In this document: piece after piece, positions 41,778 to 52,606 of the stretch
Position numbering within the stretch: the first letter of the stretch is position 1
Layout of the letters: each line of letters begins with the position of its first letter
Source: Aggregatilineales bacterium
Lineage (GTDB): Bacteria; Chloroflexota; Anaerolineae; Aggregatilineales; Ch27
NCBI GenBank assembly: GCA_029976025.1
Contig: JARKNX010000049.1
Location: 1 to 52,606, forward strand
Reading direction: 5' to 3'
Length of the DNA stretch: 52,606 bases
Made by a program: the position numbers and the translations under genes
Notes under the pieces: model-generated
The model's input: only the letters and a program-made list of their open reading frames with translations
Database searches by the model: none
What the model was told of the DNA's origin: nothing

Positions 41778-42230
41778 ATGACAGGAAGCGAATTGAGAGC
41801 GACGGCTCAGCCGCCGGCCACTGTGGAAATCAAGCTGCCCGGCGCGCCCGGCTTTGAGCGCGTGGCCCGGAGCGCGGCGGCGGCCGTGGCTGAGCAGATG
41901 GGCTTCAGCCCGGATCGTGTGGAGGACCTCAAAACAGCCGTGTCCGAGGCCTGCCTCAATGCGATGGAGCACGGCAACCGCGGCGACCGGGAAGCTCAGA
42001 TTCACGTCCTGCTGCGGGCGGAGTTTTCACGCCTGGCGGTGATGGTCAGCGATGAGGGCTACCAGAAGATGCCGGAGACGCTGCCGGAACCGGGCCAGCC
42101 CGATCGGACGCGGGGCTGGGGGCTGTTCTTTATTACTCAGTTGATGGATGAGGTTCAGCTTCAGCGGTTACCCGATGGCGGCAACCAGATTGTGATGACT
42201 ATTCATCTGTCCGGGGCACCACGTGGATAG
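41778..42230 (+). CDS. RsbW-like anti-sigma factor/serine kinase (HATPase)
   Basis: A 150-residue GHKL-type protein. N box TAVSEACLNAMEHGN, G1-like VSDEGYQKM and G2 RGWGLFFITQLMDEV give the ATP site of RsbW/SpoIIAB anti-sigma kinases. It would bind a sigma factor, or phosphorylate the STAS protein encoded 75 bases downstream. GGAGGGGG precedes the ATG. No sigma factor gene occurs in the window, so the ultimate target is unknown. Confidence 0.92.
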   Translation: MTGSELRATAQPPATVEIKLPGAPGFERVARSAAAAVAEQMGFSPDRVEDLKTAVSEACLNAMEHGNRGDREAQIHVLLRAEFSRLAVMVSDEGYQKMPETLPEPGQPDRTRGWGLFFITQLMDEVQLQRLPDGGNQIVMTIHLSGAPRG

Positions 42231-42304
42231 CTACGTAATGTGGAGCCTGTAGCCGGAATAACCGGAGGGCGAGCCAGCCGGTGGAAGGAGAAAAGAGGCA
42301 GCGG

Positions 42305-42712
42305 ATGACTAAAGGGACAGAGGTAGGCTACCGGATTGAAGGCAGGATTGGCTATATTGATTTCCCGCGTGATGTGACGGCTCAGGTGCGCGAGTCGGCC
42401 TACCAGGCATATAACGAGCTGGCCCGCGCCAGGGTAGCTGTGGTCGGCATGAGCTTTACCGCCAGCGATTACCTGAACAGCGCCGGCATCGGCCTGGTGA
42501 TCAGCCTTGTTGAAGATGCGTCAATGGCCGGGCGGCAGGTATACGGATTCGGGCTGTCCGGGCATTACCGCAAGCTGTTCGGCATGGTGGGGCTGACTGA
42601 GCAGATGACGCTGGTGGCCGATAACGCCGCGATGCTGGCCCGGCTGGGATCGCCGGATGGCGCCGATGCTGCCTCTGGCGCGGCTGGCGATGTTTCAGAA
42701 GCGAGCCGGTGA
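42305..42712 (+). CDS. STAS-domain anti-anti-sigma factor (RsbV-like)
   Basis: A 135-residue protein with a STAS fold. MSFTASDYLNSAGIGLVISLVEDA holds the conserved phosphorylation-site region; Ser59 of NSAG is the expected target of the RsbW-like kinase and of the SpoIIE phosphatase. ATG 42305 with AAGAGG upstream is chosen; GTG 42281 is possible. A C-terminal Ala/Ser/Asp-rich tail of about 25 residues extends beyond the domain. It completes the phosphatase-kinase-antagonist set of this operon. Confidence 0.92.
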   Translation: MTKGTEVGYRIEGRIGYIDFPRDVTAQVRESAYQAYNELARARVAVVGMSFTASDYLNSAGIGLVISLVEDASMAGRQVYGFGLSGHYRKLFGMVGLTEQMTLVADNAAMLARLGSPDGADAASGAAGDVSEASR

Positions 42713-42998
42713 GCGGGCGGGAACAGGAGGCGGGGGGCGCGAGAATTGCGCTTCCGCCCTCTGTTGTGCTGCTTCCGGCGCTGCAAGTCAGCGCGACTTT
42801 ATGGCGCCCGACGTATAGTATCGCGGAGGGCGATGCTGTTAAGCCGCCCGCGATCTGAGCCGCGAATACTGCCCGTTCTCCACTATTGATTGTCTGCTCC
42901 TGTTACCTGATACGCATCATTATTCTGGCAAAGCGCCGTTATGGGGTATACTGAGGTTGCATACTCCCCACGGCGGTTGATAAGAGAAGGAGGAGCAC
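42713..42998 (+). other. Intergenic region with probable weak terminator and promoter
   Basis: 286 bases without a gene. A GC-rich imperfect inverted repeat near 42738-42773 may end the partner-switch transcript but lacks a good T run. GGGTATACT with TATACT at 42947-42952 is a likely -10 for the NifU-type gene. No RNA gene is recognisable. Confidence 0.45.
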
Positions 42999-43268
42999 AT
43001 GACGGACCAACCCGATACCACTCCCGCTACGCCCGATGCCCCGGTTGAGGAAAGACTCACCGCGCTGATACAGAACATCTCCGCCTACATCGAGTATTAT
43101 CACGGTGGGTGGGTCAAGCTGGAGTCTTTCGATGGTTCGGTGGCGCGTGTCCGGCTCGGCGGGGCCTGTAATGGGTGTCCTCTGTCGGCCATGACCCTTC
43201 AGGGATGGGTCCAGGGCACAGTGAACCAGTTCTTCCCGGAAATCACGGTTGAATCGGCGGAGATGTAA
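42999..43268 (+). CDS. NifU C-terminal-type Fe-S scaffold protein
   Basis: An 89-residue stand-alone NifU-CTD protein. The core GGWVKLESFDGSVARVRLGGACNGCPLSAMTLQGWVQGTV contains the CxxC pair Cys57/Cys60 that holds a transient Fe-S cluster for delivery to apo-proteins. An Asp/Pro/Thr-rich N-terminal tail of about 17 residues precedes it. AAGGAGGAG lies just upstream of the ATG. It is monocistronic, bounded by its own TATACT promoter and a near-perfect terminator. No other Fe-S assembly genes are nearby. Confidence 0.9.
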   Translation: MTDQPDTTPATPDAPVEERLTALIQNISAYIEYYHGGWVKLESFDGSVARVRLGGACNGCPLSAMTLQGWVQGTVNQFFPEITVESAEM

Positions 43269-43297
43269 CCCCGATTCGTGCGTGTGAAGGGGCTTGT

Positions 43298-43325
43298 GAC
43301 CGGGCCGCGGCCCGGTCTTTTTTTT
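43298..43325 (+). terminator. Rho-independent terminator after the NifU-type gene
   Basis: Arms GACCGGGCC (43298-43306) and GGCCCGGTC (43309-43317) are perfectly complementary. A run of eight T follows. Confidence 0.95.
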
Positions 43326-43396
43326 GTGTCCGGACGGGGATGCGTTACTATAACCGGCTGATCGCGTCAGTTTGCCGGCGTCACGGAGAAACCACT

Positions 43397-44338
43397 ATGG
43401 CGGTATGGGCTGGATTCTGGATACTGGGCCTGATCTGGGGATCGTCCTTCCTGTTGATCAAGATCGGCCTGGAAGGGTTTACGCCGCTACAACTGGTGGC
43501 GGTGCGGGTGATAGTCGCCGCGGTGGCTATGGTGCTCGCGCTGCGGCTGACCGGCCAGCGCTTCCCCCGCGATCGCCAGAGCCGACTCGGCCTGCTCGTA
43601 GTCGGGGTTTTCAACACGGCTGTGCCGTTCGTCCTCATCACCTGGGGCGAACAGCGGATTACCAGCGGCCTGGCCACTGTGCTCAACGCCACGGTTCCTC
43701 TGTTTTCGCTGGTGATTGCCCATTTCGCCCTGCGCGATGAACGCATTACGCCGCTGAAGGTTGCCGGCCTGATCTGCGGATTTCTGGGCGTCGTTGTCCT
43801 CGCCGGCCAGAGTCTCGGTCAGGCCGGGGAAGAGAACAACATTGTCGGGCAATTTGCCGTGCTGCTGGCGTCGCTGTGCTATGCCGGGGCGACGGTGTTT
43901 GTGCGGCGCAGCCTCCGCCATCTTAAGCCGATGGTGATTTCCAGCGGGGCGCTGGTGACGGCCTCCGTGATCGTAGGCAGCGCGGCTCTGCTGGTGGATG
44001 GCCTGCCGGCGTTCGGCGATTTTTCAATCCGGATCACGGGCGGCGTGCTGGTGCTGGGGCTGGTTAACACCTTTATCGCCTACCTGCTGTACTACTGGAT
44101 TATCGACCGCTGGGGCGCCACGCGGGCCACGCTGGTCACCTACGTGATGCCGCCGGTCGGGCTGGCGCTGGGGGCGATTGTCCTGGATGAGCCGATCACC
44201 GCTGCGTTGATTCTGGGCGCTGGCCTGATCGGGGCCGGGGTGTTTCTGGTCAATTCAAAGGTGCGGCAGTCAGCGGTGCAGCCTTTGCCTGCGTCGGCTG
44301 CTGTGGGGGCTGCGCCAGCGGCATCCGGCGACAAATAG
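43397..44338 (+). CDS. EamA-family (DMT superfamily) transporter
   Basis: A 313-residue membrane protein with ten predicted helices in two EamA repeats (about 1-135 and 150-285). Typical motifs are GLIWGSSFLLIKIGLEGFTPLQLVAVRV in the first and LVTYVMPPVGLALGAIVLDEPITAALILGAGLIGAGVFLV in the second. It probably exports a small metabolite or amino acid; the substrate is not predictable. ATG 43397 with CGGAGAAA upstream is used; the frame opens earlier with no membrane helix there. The last 25 or so residues are a soluble Ala/Pro-rich tail. Confidence 0.92.
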   Translation: MAVWAGFWILGLIWGSSFLLIKIGLEGFTPLQLVAVRVIVAAVAMVLALRLTGQRFPRDRQSRLGLLVVGVFNTAVPFVLITWGEQRITSGLATVLNATVPLFSLVIAHFALRDERITPLKVAGLICGFLGVVVLAGQSLGQAGEENNIVGQFAVLLASLCYAGATVFVRRSLRHLKPMVISSGALVTASVIVGSAALLVDGLPAFGDFSIRITGGVLVLGLVNTFIAYLLYYWIIDRWGATRATLVTYVMPPVGLALGAIVLDEPITAALILGAGLIGAGVFLVNSKVRQSAVQPLPASAAVGAAPAASGDK

Positions 44339-44386
44339 GGGCGCGGCGCGCCTCTACGGGCGCTTTCGTTACCCCCCAATCGGGAC

Positions 44387-44403
44387 TATACTGCGGCTAT
44401 ACT
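44387..44403 (+). promoter_or_regulatory. Tandem TATACT boxes before the V4R gene
   Basis: CTATACTG occurs twice, with TATACT at 44387-44392 and 44398-44403, exactly 11 bases (one helical turn) apart. These are 24-35 bases before the ATG. Either could be the -10; -35 matches are poor (TTTCGT upstream of the first). Confidence 0.45.
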
Positions 44404-44426
44404 GGTGAACGGGTAAGGAAGAGCTG

Positions 44427-45065
44427 ATGTCCGAACGCGAGGTAAAGCAGCAGTATTATTATCCCAACCGAATGGGCCTGATTATCCTGCGCTCGATGGA
44501 AGAGCTGGTGGGTAAATCCGGCCTCAACGATATCCTGCACGCAGGCGGGCTGAACCAGTATATCGATCATTACCCCCCGAGCACGCTGGACCTGGAATTC
44601 CCTTTTGAGGACCTGGGCCGGTTACAGGAGGCCGCGGAGAAGGTGAACGGCCCGGCCGCTGGGCGGGAGCTCAACCGGCGCGTGGGCGAGTTATGCCTCA
44701 ATAATGGGCTGCGCGAATTCAACCCCCTGCTGGGCATCGCTGACCTGCCGGTGCGTATGCTGCCCCTGTCGCTCAAGCTGCATGTCGGGTTCGACATGTT
44801 CGCCATGGTCTTCAACCGCTTTTCCGATCAGGTTGTCACGCTCAGCGAAGATCAGAATCATTACTTCTGGATTATCGAGCGCTGCCCGGTCTGCTGGGAG
44901 CGGCAGACTGAGGCGCCGTGCTGCCACCTGGCGGTGGGTATCTTGCAGGAAAGCCTGCGCTGGGCCACTGGCGGCAAAGAATTTCTGGTCGTGGAGACGA
45001 GCTGCGTGGCGCAGGGGGCAGATACCTGTACCATCGCGATCAATAAGCGCCCGATGGCTAAATGA
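44427..45065 (+). CDS. V4R-domain (4-vinyl reductase-like) sensor protein
   Basis: A 212-residue protein. The C-terminal part (about 140-207) is a V4R domain, the small-molecule-binding module first named from bacteriochlorophyll 4-vinyl reductase: FWIIERCPVCWERQTEAPCCHLAVGILQESLRWATGGKEFLVVETSCVAQGADTCTIAI. Cys153, Cys156, Cys165, Cys166, His167, Cys193 and Cys201 form a possible metal or redox site. The N-terminal part is helical with the YYYPNRMGLIILRSMEELVG region common to these proteins. No photosynthesis genes are nearby, so a ligand-sensing role is more likely than chlorophyll synthesis. It ends against a bidirectional terminator. Confidence 0.8.
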   Translation: MSEREVKQQYYYPNRMGLIILRSMEELVGKSGLNDILHAGGLNQYIDHYPPSTLDLEFPFEDLGRLQEAAEKVNGPAAGRELNRRVGELCLNNGLREFNPLLGIADLPVRMLPLSLKLHVGFDMFAMVFNRFSDQVVTLSEDQNHYFWIIERCPVCWERQTEAPCCHLAVGILQESLRWATGGKEFLVVETSCVAQGADTCTIAINKRPMAK

Positions 45066-45102
45066 AAATCAGCGCCCCCGTCGGAAATGGGGGCGCTGAT
45101 TT
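45066..45102. terminator. Bidirectional terminator between V4R and phosphoglycerate mutase genes
   Basis: Arms 45066-45079 and 45089-45102 pair perfectly over 14 bases, beginning with AAAT and ending with ATTT so that both strands have a T tract. Loop of 9 bases. It serves the two convergent genes. Confidence 0.95.
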
Positions 45103-45113
45103 GTTCAGACGGC

Positions 45114-45860
<747 letters not shown>

Positions 45861-45903
45861 AGAAGCCAATCCTGCCGGTGTGGCAATAAGATATCCGGCG
45901 CGT

Positions 45904-45932
45904 TTTGTACCCTGCCGGGGTGGTCCTGTCAA
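45904..45932 (-). promoter_or_regulatory. Promoter of gpmA
   Basis: On the - strand TTGACA (45927-45932), 17-base spacer, TACAAA (45904-45909). It lies between the lipoprotein stop and the gpmA start, so gpmA is transcribed on its own. Confidence 0.65.
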
Positions 45933-45954
45933 GTGCCGGACGTCACGCGTAATG

Positions 45955-46869
45955 TCACCCTGCGCCTGCTGTCGGGGTGGGGGTGGTCACCTCACGGGCG
46001 GGGGGCGGGGTAGCTGTTGTAAGAGAGTCCCGCGCACCGCCGATCTGCAGGCTGTCGAAAATTTCCCGCGCCCAGATATCCACAATGGTCGAGTCAGCGT
46101 GCACCGTGCTGGCGACCCAGTCACTTTCCCCCAGCCGGATCAGGAGCAGAATCAGGATCATGTCTTCGCCTTCCGTAACGCGCAGGCGTGTAATTGCAGC
46201 AGGGTAGGGCAGGGCGTCATAGACGTGAGGCTCCTCCAGGACCTGGACACCTTGTTCGGTTGGCCCGCTCAGGGCGGCATACAGCGCGCTGACGGGACTG
46301 GTTGTATCAATCTGGCTCAGATCTATGTCAGGGAGGATCTCGCTGAGATTCTGGCGAGAGAGCGTAATCAGAGAGAGAGCGTCAGGGCCGGCAGAAGCAA
46401 CAAATGTGACAGTTCCAGTGTTATCTGTAGAAGGCCCTTCAAATTCCGCCGGTATCTGCATCTGTAAGCCCAGCTCAGGCAGCTCCACCAGCCGCCAGGC
46501 GATCCCGGTAGCGGCAGGGGGCGGTGTGAGGGTGGGGGTAAGGGTAAGAGTGAGGGTGGCGAGCGGTGTCGCAGTTGCCCCCGGAGCCGTCACTATGTCG
46601 GCTTTCGTCGCCTCTCGAGTCTGGTGCAGAGCGGTCTCTGCGGCGGCCAGAGTCTCCTGCGAAGCCGCCAGAACAGTCTGCTCCGCGGCTCGCGTCGCTG
46701 TGGCGACGATCGCTGTGGCTGTCAGCGCGGCATTCTGTGTCGTCAGGACCTGTGCAGTCTGGGCGTCGGCAGTGAGGCTGGTTGTCCCGGTGGGCATGAT
46801 GATCTGTACCTGCGGGCCGCAGGCGGCGAGCAAGAGCAGGGCGGTGAGTACAGATATGGCGCGACGCAT
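45955..46869 (-). CDS. Lipoprotein of unknown function with Thr/Ala-rich stalk
   Basis: A 304-residue lipoprotein. Signal peptide [17 protein letters not shown] with lipobox Cys17. The region to about residue 90 is Ala/Thr/Gln-rich and may be a coiled coil ([32 protein letters not shown]). [14 protein letters not shown] stalk follows, then a globular domain of about 150 residues ([39 protein letters not shown]), and a Thr/Pro-rich end. The domain recalls PsbP/LpqN-like lipoprotein folds but I cannot assign it. ATG 46869 is preferred, since the GGAGAG site is too close to the ATG at 46878. Tandem TATACT boxes precede it. Confidence 0.8.
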   Translation of the reverse strand: MRRAISVLTALLLLAACGPQVQIIMPTGTTSLTADAQTAQVLTTQNAALTATAIVATATRAAEQTVLAASQETLAAAETALHQTREATKADIVTAPGATATPLATLTLTLTPTLTPPPAATGIAWRLVELPELGLQMQIPAEFEGPSTDNTGTVTFVASAGPDALSLITLSRQNLSEILPDIDLSQIDTTSPVSALYAALSGPTEQGVQVLEEPHVYDALPYPAAITRLRVTEGEDMILILLLIRLGESDWVASTVHADSTIVDIWAREIFDSLQIGGARDSLTTATPPPAREVTTPTPTAGAG

Positions 46870-46923
46870 CACAATCATCTCTCCATCTGCTGAAGACAGC
46901 AGAGTCAGGAAACTCTATGTAAC

Positions 46924-46935
46924 AGTATAAGTATA
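46924..46935 (-). promoter_or_regulatory. Tandem TATACTTATACT before the lipoprotein gene
   Basis: On the - strand two TATACT hexamers abut directly (46930-46935 and 46924-46929), about 55 bases before the start codon. They match the -10-like box seen before other genes here. Confidence 0.5.
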
Positions 46936-46955
46936 GGAAGGAGCGAGTATGAATC

Positions 46956-46978
46956 AAAAAGCCGCGCGGGGCGGCTTA
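46956..46978 (-). terminator. Terminator of the GT-C membrane protein gene
   Basis: On the - strand AAGCCGC, loop CCCGC, GCGGCTT, then a T run (TTTTT) reading toward the lipoprotein gene. Confidence 0.85.
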
Positions 46979-47040
46979 TATATCTTTGCCAGGATGCGGT
47001 GGAATTGATCGGCGTTGAGCGCGTGAATCGTCCTCCGGTA

Positions 47041-49341
47041 TCAACCAGTCGCTTCAGGGCGTACCTCAATGGTTGTCAGATAGAAGTATTCACCTGCTGG
47101 CTCACCTTGCTCGTTCACAAAACTTACGGATGAACCGTCAGAATGGCTTAGATTGACCAGGACATCGTACATGCCTGGTACGGCGTCTTCAGGGATAGTT
47201 GCTGCAGCGCCATACAGATAGGGCCGACCTGTCTCCCATAGTGGAAAGCTGAGTTCGGAAAAAGTCTGTACCAGATTGGTGGACCCATTCGTGATGACAA
47301 ACTGGCGGTAGCCAGTGAAGTCCACAGCCTCTTTAATCGACCACAGGTCCATAAAAGTGATAGTGTCGCCGGGCTGATACACGATTGCATTATCTGACTG
47401 GTCGCTGCGATACAGATGCCACCGATTGAGGGCAATCCCACCCTCGACTGTGGCAGCGACTGGATATTGCGTATCGGACGCGAAATGCGCCGCGACGCCC
47501 AGGTGCTCCAGATGGAAGCTGGGAGAATCGAGGCTCATGATCCAGATATTGTCGAATTCAGATTCTGGCGCGGGTACGCGATAGACGATGCCGGGGGTAC
47601 CTGCCGCAATGTCCCGGGAAGAGATGACCTGATCGCCCAGCCGGAACATCACGCGATAGGCGATCGGATCGCCTTCGAAGTTCAGTTCAAGACGTTTGCC
47701 AAAGAAGGCGCGGTATAACTCACGCTGGTGGGGCGGGATTTCCAGAATCAAGCCCGCAGCGACATACTGACCACCCTCCCGAGTGATCGCTTGCTGTATC
47801 AGGTCATTAGTGATTCGGCCTGCATACCGATAGCGATCGCCGTCGATCAGGTAATCGTAGCGACCCAGATTCATGGAAATTATGGTCTGCAGGCGTTCCA
47901 GAGACCAGAGATCGCCACGAGTGATAAGCTGCATGTGTTTGTTGAAGGCATCCAGGTTGCTGTCTTCAAGCACGTCATCACTGTGCCCGGTATAGCCATC
48001 AGGTACGATACGCTCAAAATGTCCATGCATCCACTGTGGGTTGTAGCGCGCTGGCAGATGCGATAACAGCGGGTCACTCAGCGCCACCACATCGATAATG
48101 TGCAGATCGCGCGGCGCATAGTAACCTAACTGACCGATATTGCTGGTCAGGGTATACGTTTCTCCGTTGTGATAGTATTGTTCAGCGCCTGCCGCCCATG
48201 CACCATAACGCATCTGGCCGCGTCGGATTGATATAAGCGCAGAATCAGGGGAATAGAAAGCGCGTTCATTGACGATGCTGCCGATGCCTGATTGTGCTTC
48301 GTTGACATTCAACTGCATGAGTGTCAGAAGGGCAATGACGGCGCTGATGAGTGTAATATTGTTGACTCTGGGTAATTTGAACTGAGAAAGAATGAGCACC
48401 GACAGGAAGAAAGCAGTGGCGTAGAAGCGGCCTATCATGAAATCGCCGCCGATGTACAGGACATACAGCAAGTATAAGATCAAGCCACTGCTTAGACAGA
48501 CCAGCGGCGCCCGGTTGGTTTTAGCTGCCCACGGCGCCAGCACCGCCAGCACGATGATCAGGATGGTAATCATATCTGAGCGCAAGAGACTCATAAGATA
48601 GACCAACCCCTGAAAATACATTTCTGACTGGGGGATGCCGGTGTGGAGCTTGGCGTAATAGGTGTTAGGAAAGGGAAAACCGTAATAGAAGAGCGAGAAT
48701 GCCTCCCAAATGATGAAGGGAATCTGCCCGGCAGCGATAAAAAGTAAGGCTCTTTTTCTATCGGTTGATCGAAACCAGACATAGACAAGAGCAGGGAGGT
48801 ACAGGAGCACAATATCGAGGCGGGTCACCATTGCCAGTGAAGTCAATAGTGAGAGGATAACAAGACGTCGGGGGGTACTCGCGTTATCTTTTAGAAAATA
48901 GAAGGCAAAGATGACCAGGATGAGGTTGGTCAGGGGATTTTCCAGGCCGGATGTAGTATAGTCGCGAAATGCGATTGAGAGCATGAAGGCCAGTAACCCC
49001 AGTGCGGTAGCTTCTTTTGTACGCGAGACTTTGAGCATCCAGAAAGCGACTGCCGCAGAGGAGATGGCCAGAGATAGCAGGAGGAGCGTGAAGAATGCTT
49101 CACGCGTGAAGTAATATACTGCGCTGATCAGGAACATCCAGAGTGGGTGGGTGTAGGGCTGGACACGTTCGTCGATATTCCATCGCAAACCATACCCATT
49201 GACGAAGTTATCGACTGTTCGGAGTGTGATGAAGGCGTCGTCGCTAACCCAAGCCCTGTTGAAGATGATGATGACGAATACTGCGAATAACACCCAGAGA
49301 ACAACCATACGCTGAGGGAGAGAAAGTGGCGTATGTTGCAT
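47041..49341 (-). CDS. Large GT-C-like membrane protein, probable glycosyltransferase
   Basis: A 766-residue protein with about ten membrane helices in the N-terminal half (to about 350) and a long soluble C-terminal half. The first outer loop reads WVSDDAFITLRTVDNFVNGYGLRWNIDERVQPYTHPLWMF; the acidic DD pair and following NGYGLRWN resemble GT-C transferases such as AftB-like arabinofuranosyltransferases. This suggests transfer of a sugar from a polyprenyl-phosphate donor outside the cell. The exact family and substrate are not certain. Base composition is visibly richer in A/T than the flanking genes, as if acquired separately. The start at 49341 lacks a clear ribosome site and is only 37 bases after the rRNA terminator. 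Confidence 0.72.
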   Translation of the reverse strand: MQHTPLSLPQRMVVLWVLFAVFVIIIFNRAWVSDDAFITLRTVDNFVNGYGLRWNIDERVQPYTHPLWMFLISAVYYFTREAFFTLLLLSLAISSAAVAFWMLKVSRTKEATALGLLAFMLSIAFRDYTTSGLENPLTNLILVIFAFYFLKDNASTPRRLVILSLLTSLAMVTRLDIVLLYLPALVYVWFRSTDRKRALLFIAAGQIPFIIWEAFSLFYYGFPFPNTYYAKLHTGIPQSEMYFQGLVYLMSLLRSDMITILIIVLAVLAPWAAKTNRAPLVCLSSGLILYLLYVLYIGGDFMIGRFYATAFFLSVLILSQFKLPRVNNITLISAVIALLTLMQLNVNEAQSGIGSIVNERAFYSPDSALISIRRGQMRYGAWAAGAEQYYHNGETYTLTSNIGQLGYYAPRDLHIIDVVALSDPLLSHLPARYNPQWMHGHFERIVPDGYTGHSDDVLEDSNLDAFNKHMQLITRGDLWSLERLQTIISMNLGRYDYLIDGDRYRYAGRITNDLIQQAITREGGQYVAAGLILEIPPHQRELYRAFFGKRLELNFEGDPIAYRVMFRLGDQVISSRDIAAGTPGIVYRVPAPESEFDNIWIMSLDSPSFHLEHLGVAAHFASDTQYPVAATVEGGIALNRWHLYRSDQSDNAIVYQPGDTITFMDLWSIKEAVDFTGYRQFVITNGSTNLVQTFSELSFPLWETGRPYLYGAAATIPEDAVPGMYDVLVNLSHSDGSSVSFVNEQGEPAGEYFYLTTIEVRPEATG

Positions 49342-49377
49342 GTTCAGTATGTTTTACCCGGTGATACAGTGCGGAAC

Positions 49378-49393
49378 AAAAAAAGCACATCTC
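49378..49393 (-). terminator. rRNA operon terminator using a long-range 5S-flanking stem
   Basis: GAGATGTGC just after the 5S (49385-49393 on the - strand) is perfectly complementary to GCACATCTC just before it (49517-49525). Seven T (49378-49384) follow directly. The stem that closes around 5S thus also forms the terminator base. Confidence 0.65.
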
Positions 49394-49396
49394 AAA

Positions 49397-49514
49397 GTGT
49401 TGGCATCGACCTTCTCTCCCACTCCGTCGCCAGAGCAGTACCATGGGTGCGGGTGGGCTTAACGACCGGGTTCGAGAAGGGACCGGGTGTACCCCCACCG
49501 CGGGGACACCAACA
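49397..49514 (-). rRNA. rrf: 5S ribosomal RNA
   Basis: About 118 nt. On the - strand the ends GTGTTGG and CCAACAC pair as helix I. The conserved interior is present: GGTACACCCGGTCCCTTCTCGAAC, GTTAAGCCCACCCGC, ATGGTACTGC and GGGAGAGAAGGTCG. It lies about 90 bases after the 23S 3' end. Boundaries are set from helix I and are good to a few bases. Confidence 0.95.
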
Positions 49515-49561
49515 CAGGAGATGTGCTGGGGTGAGCGGATGAATAGCGAGGAGGGGGAGAG

Positions 49562-49581
49562 CTTCAACTTCTCCGTATCAC
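49562..49581 (-). other. 3' half of the 23S RNase III processing stem
   Basis: On the - strand this 20-mer (GTGATACGGAGAAGTTGAAG) pairs with the segment at 52463-52482 over all 20 positions (one G-U). It brings the ends of the 23S precursor together for cleavage. Confidence 0.85.
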
Positions 49582-49603
49582 GGCTTTATGGAACGATCCA
49601 TAG

Positions 49604-52459
<2,856 letters not shown>

Positions 52460-52606
52460 TATGTGATACGGAGAAATTGAAGTTCTCACTTCTTTACTGC
52501 TTGTTGCCCTTCTCGCTATTCACTTGTTAAGGTGCACTCACCCGGACTGTCACCAGCCCGCCTCTGCCCTGAAAGTCCCCCTTCAGCCCAGAAGCTCGCT
52601 CGCAAC
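52460..52606 (-). other. 16S-23S spacer (partial), with 5' half of the 23S processing stem
   Basis: 147 bases upstream of 23S on the - strand. CTTCAATTTCTCCGTATCAC (52463-52482) is the 5' half of the processing stem. No tRNA is recognisable in the visible part. The 16S gene must lie to the right of the window. Confidence 0.85.

Noticed and set aside
44427..45065. Bacteriochlorophyll biosynthesis gene bchJ
   Set aside because: Only the V4R domain is shared, and there is no pigment gene nearby. A general ligand-sensing role is safer.
52460..52606. tRNA in the 16S-23S spacer
   Set aside because: No cloverleaf, T-loop GTTCRA or CCA-like end could be found in the visible spacer.

Overview
The window looks like chromosomal DNA from a GC-rich, free-living bacterium. 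The mix of large Hanks-type Ser/Thr kinases, a TPR-kinase fusion, secreted PPC/discoidin-like proteins, several carbohydrate ABC transporters with GntR/LacI control and a partner-switching phosphatase module fits Chloroflexota (Anaerolineae-like). That placement is inference from gene content; the 23S rRNA at the right end would settle it. Almost every gene has a clear GGAGG-type ribosome binding site, and GTG/TTG starts are common.

Region 1 (1-7000, + strand) holds the tail of a sugar-binding protein closed by a strong terminator. A ribose-type cluster follows: GntR/UTRA regulator, ferritin-like protein, two-domain sugar ABC ATPase, PfkB/ribokinase, RbsD pyranase and a URO-D-like protein. 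No permease lies inside this cluster. Region 2 (7000-13700, - strand) is a second carbohydrate locus: LacI repressor, binding protein, two permeases, DUF4185 secreted protein and a GH172 (DUF2961) glycosidase. A LacI-type operator sits inside the repressor's own promoter. Region 3 (13750-18310, + strand) is a MarR regulator and a heterodimeric ABC exporter whose two ATP sites are degenerate in complementary ways; an 18-bp perfect palindrome abuts the MarR promoter -10.

Region 4 (18380-36580) is a signalling and surface region: a secreted PPC/discoidin-like protein, a P-loop kinase, a membrane-anchored STAND-like ATPase, and a histidine kinase plus transmembrane Ser/Thr kinase pair. Transcribed divergently from that pair is a run of Clp unfoldase, kinase-TPR giant, FHA protein, receiver/pyrophosphatase-like fusion, serine hydrolase and GT-C glycosyltransferase. 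Region 5 (36600-45100) has ornithine aminotransferase, a partner-switching cassette (membrane SpoIIE phosphatase, BMP lipoprotein, RsbW-like kinase, STAS antagonist), a NifU-type scaffold, an EamA transporter and a V4R-domain protein. Region 6 (45100-49350, - strand) has phosphoglycerate mutase, a lipoprotein and an AT-richer GT-C membrane protein. Region 7 (49380-52606, - strand) is the 3' part of an rRNA operon: complete 23S and 5S with visible processing stems; the 16S must lie beyond the right edge.

The best candidate for an undescribed system is the kinase/FHA/Clp/TPR/receiver-pyrophosphatase run at 22.6-34.7 kb, followed by the lipoprotein-containing partner-switch operon at 38.0-42.7 kb. 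I saw no CRISPR array, insertion sequence, tRNA or phage gene. All family assignments come from reading motifs by eye.
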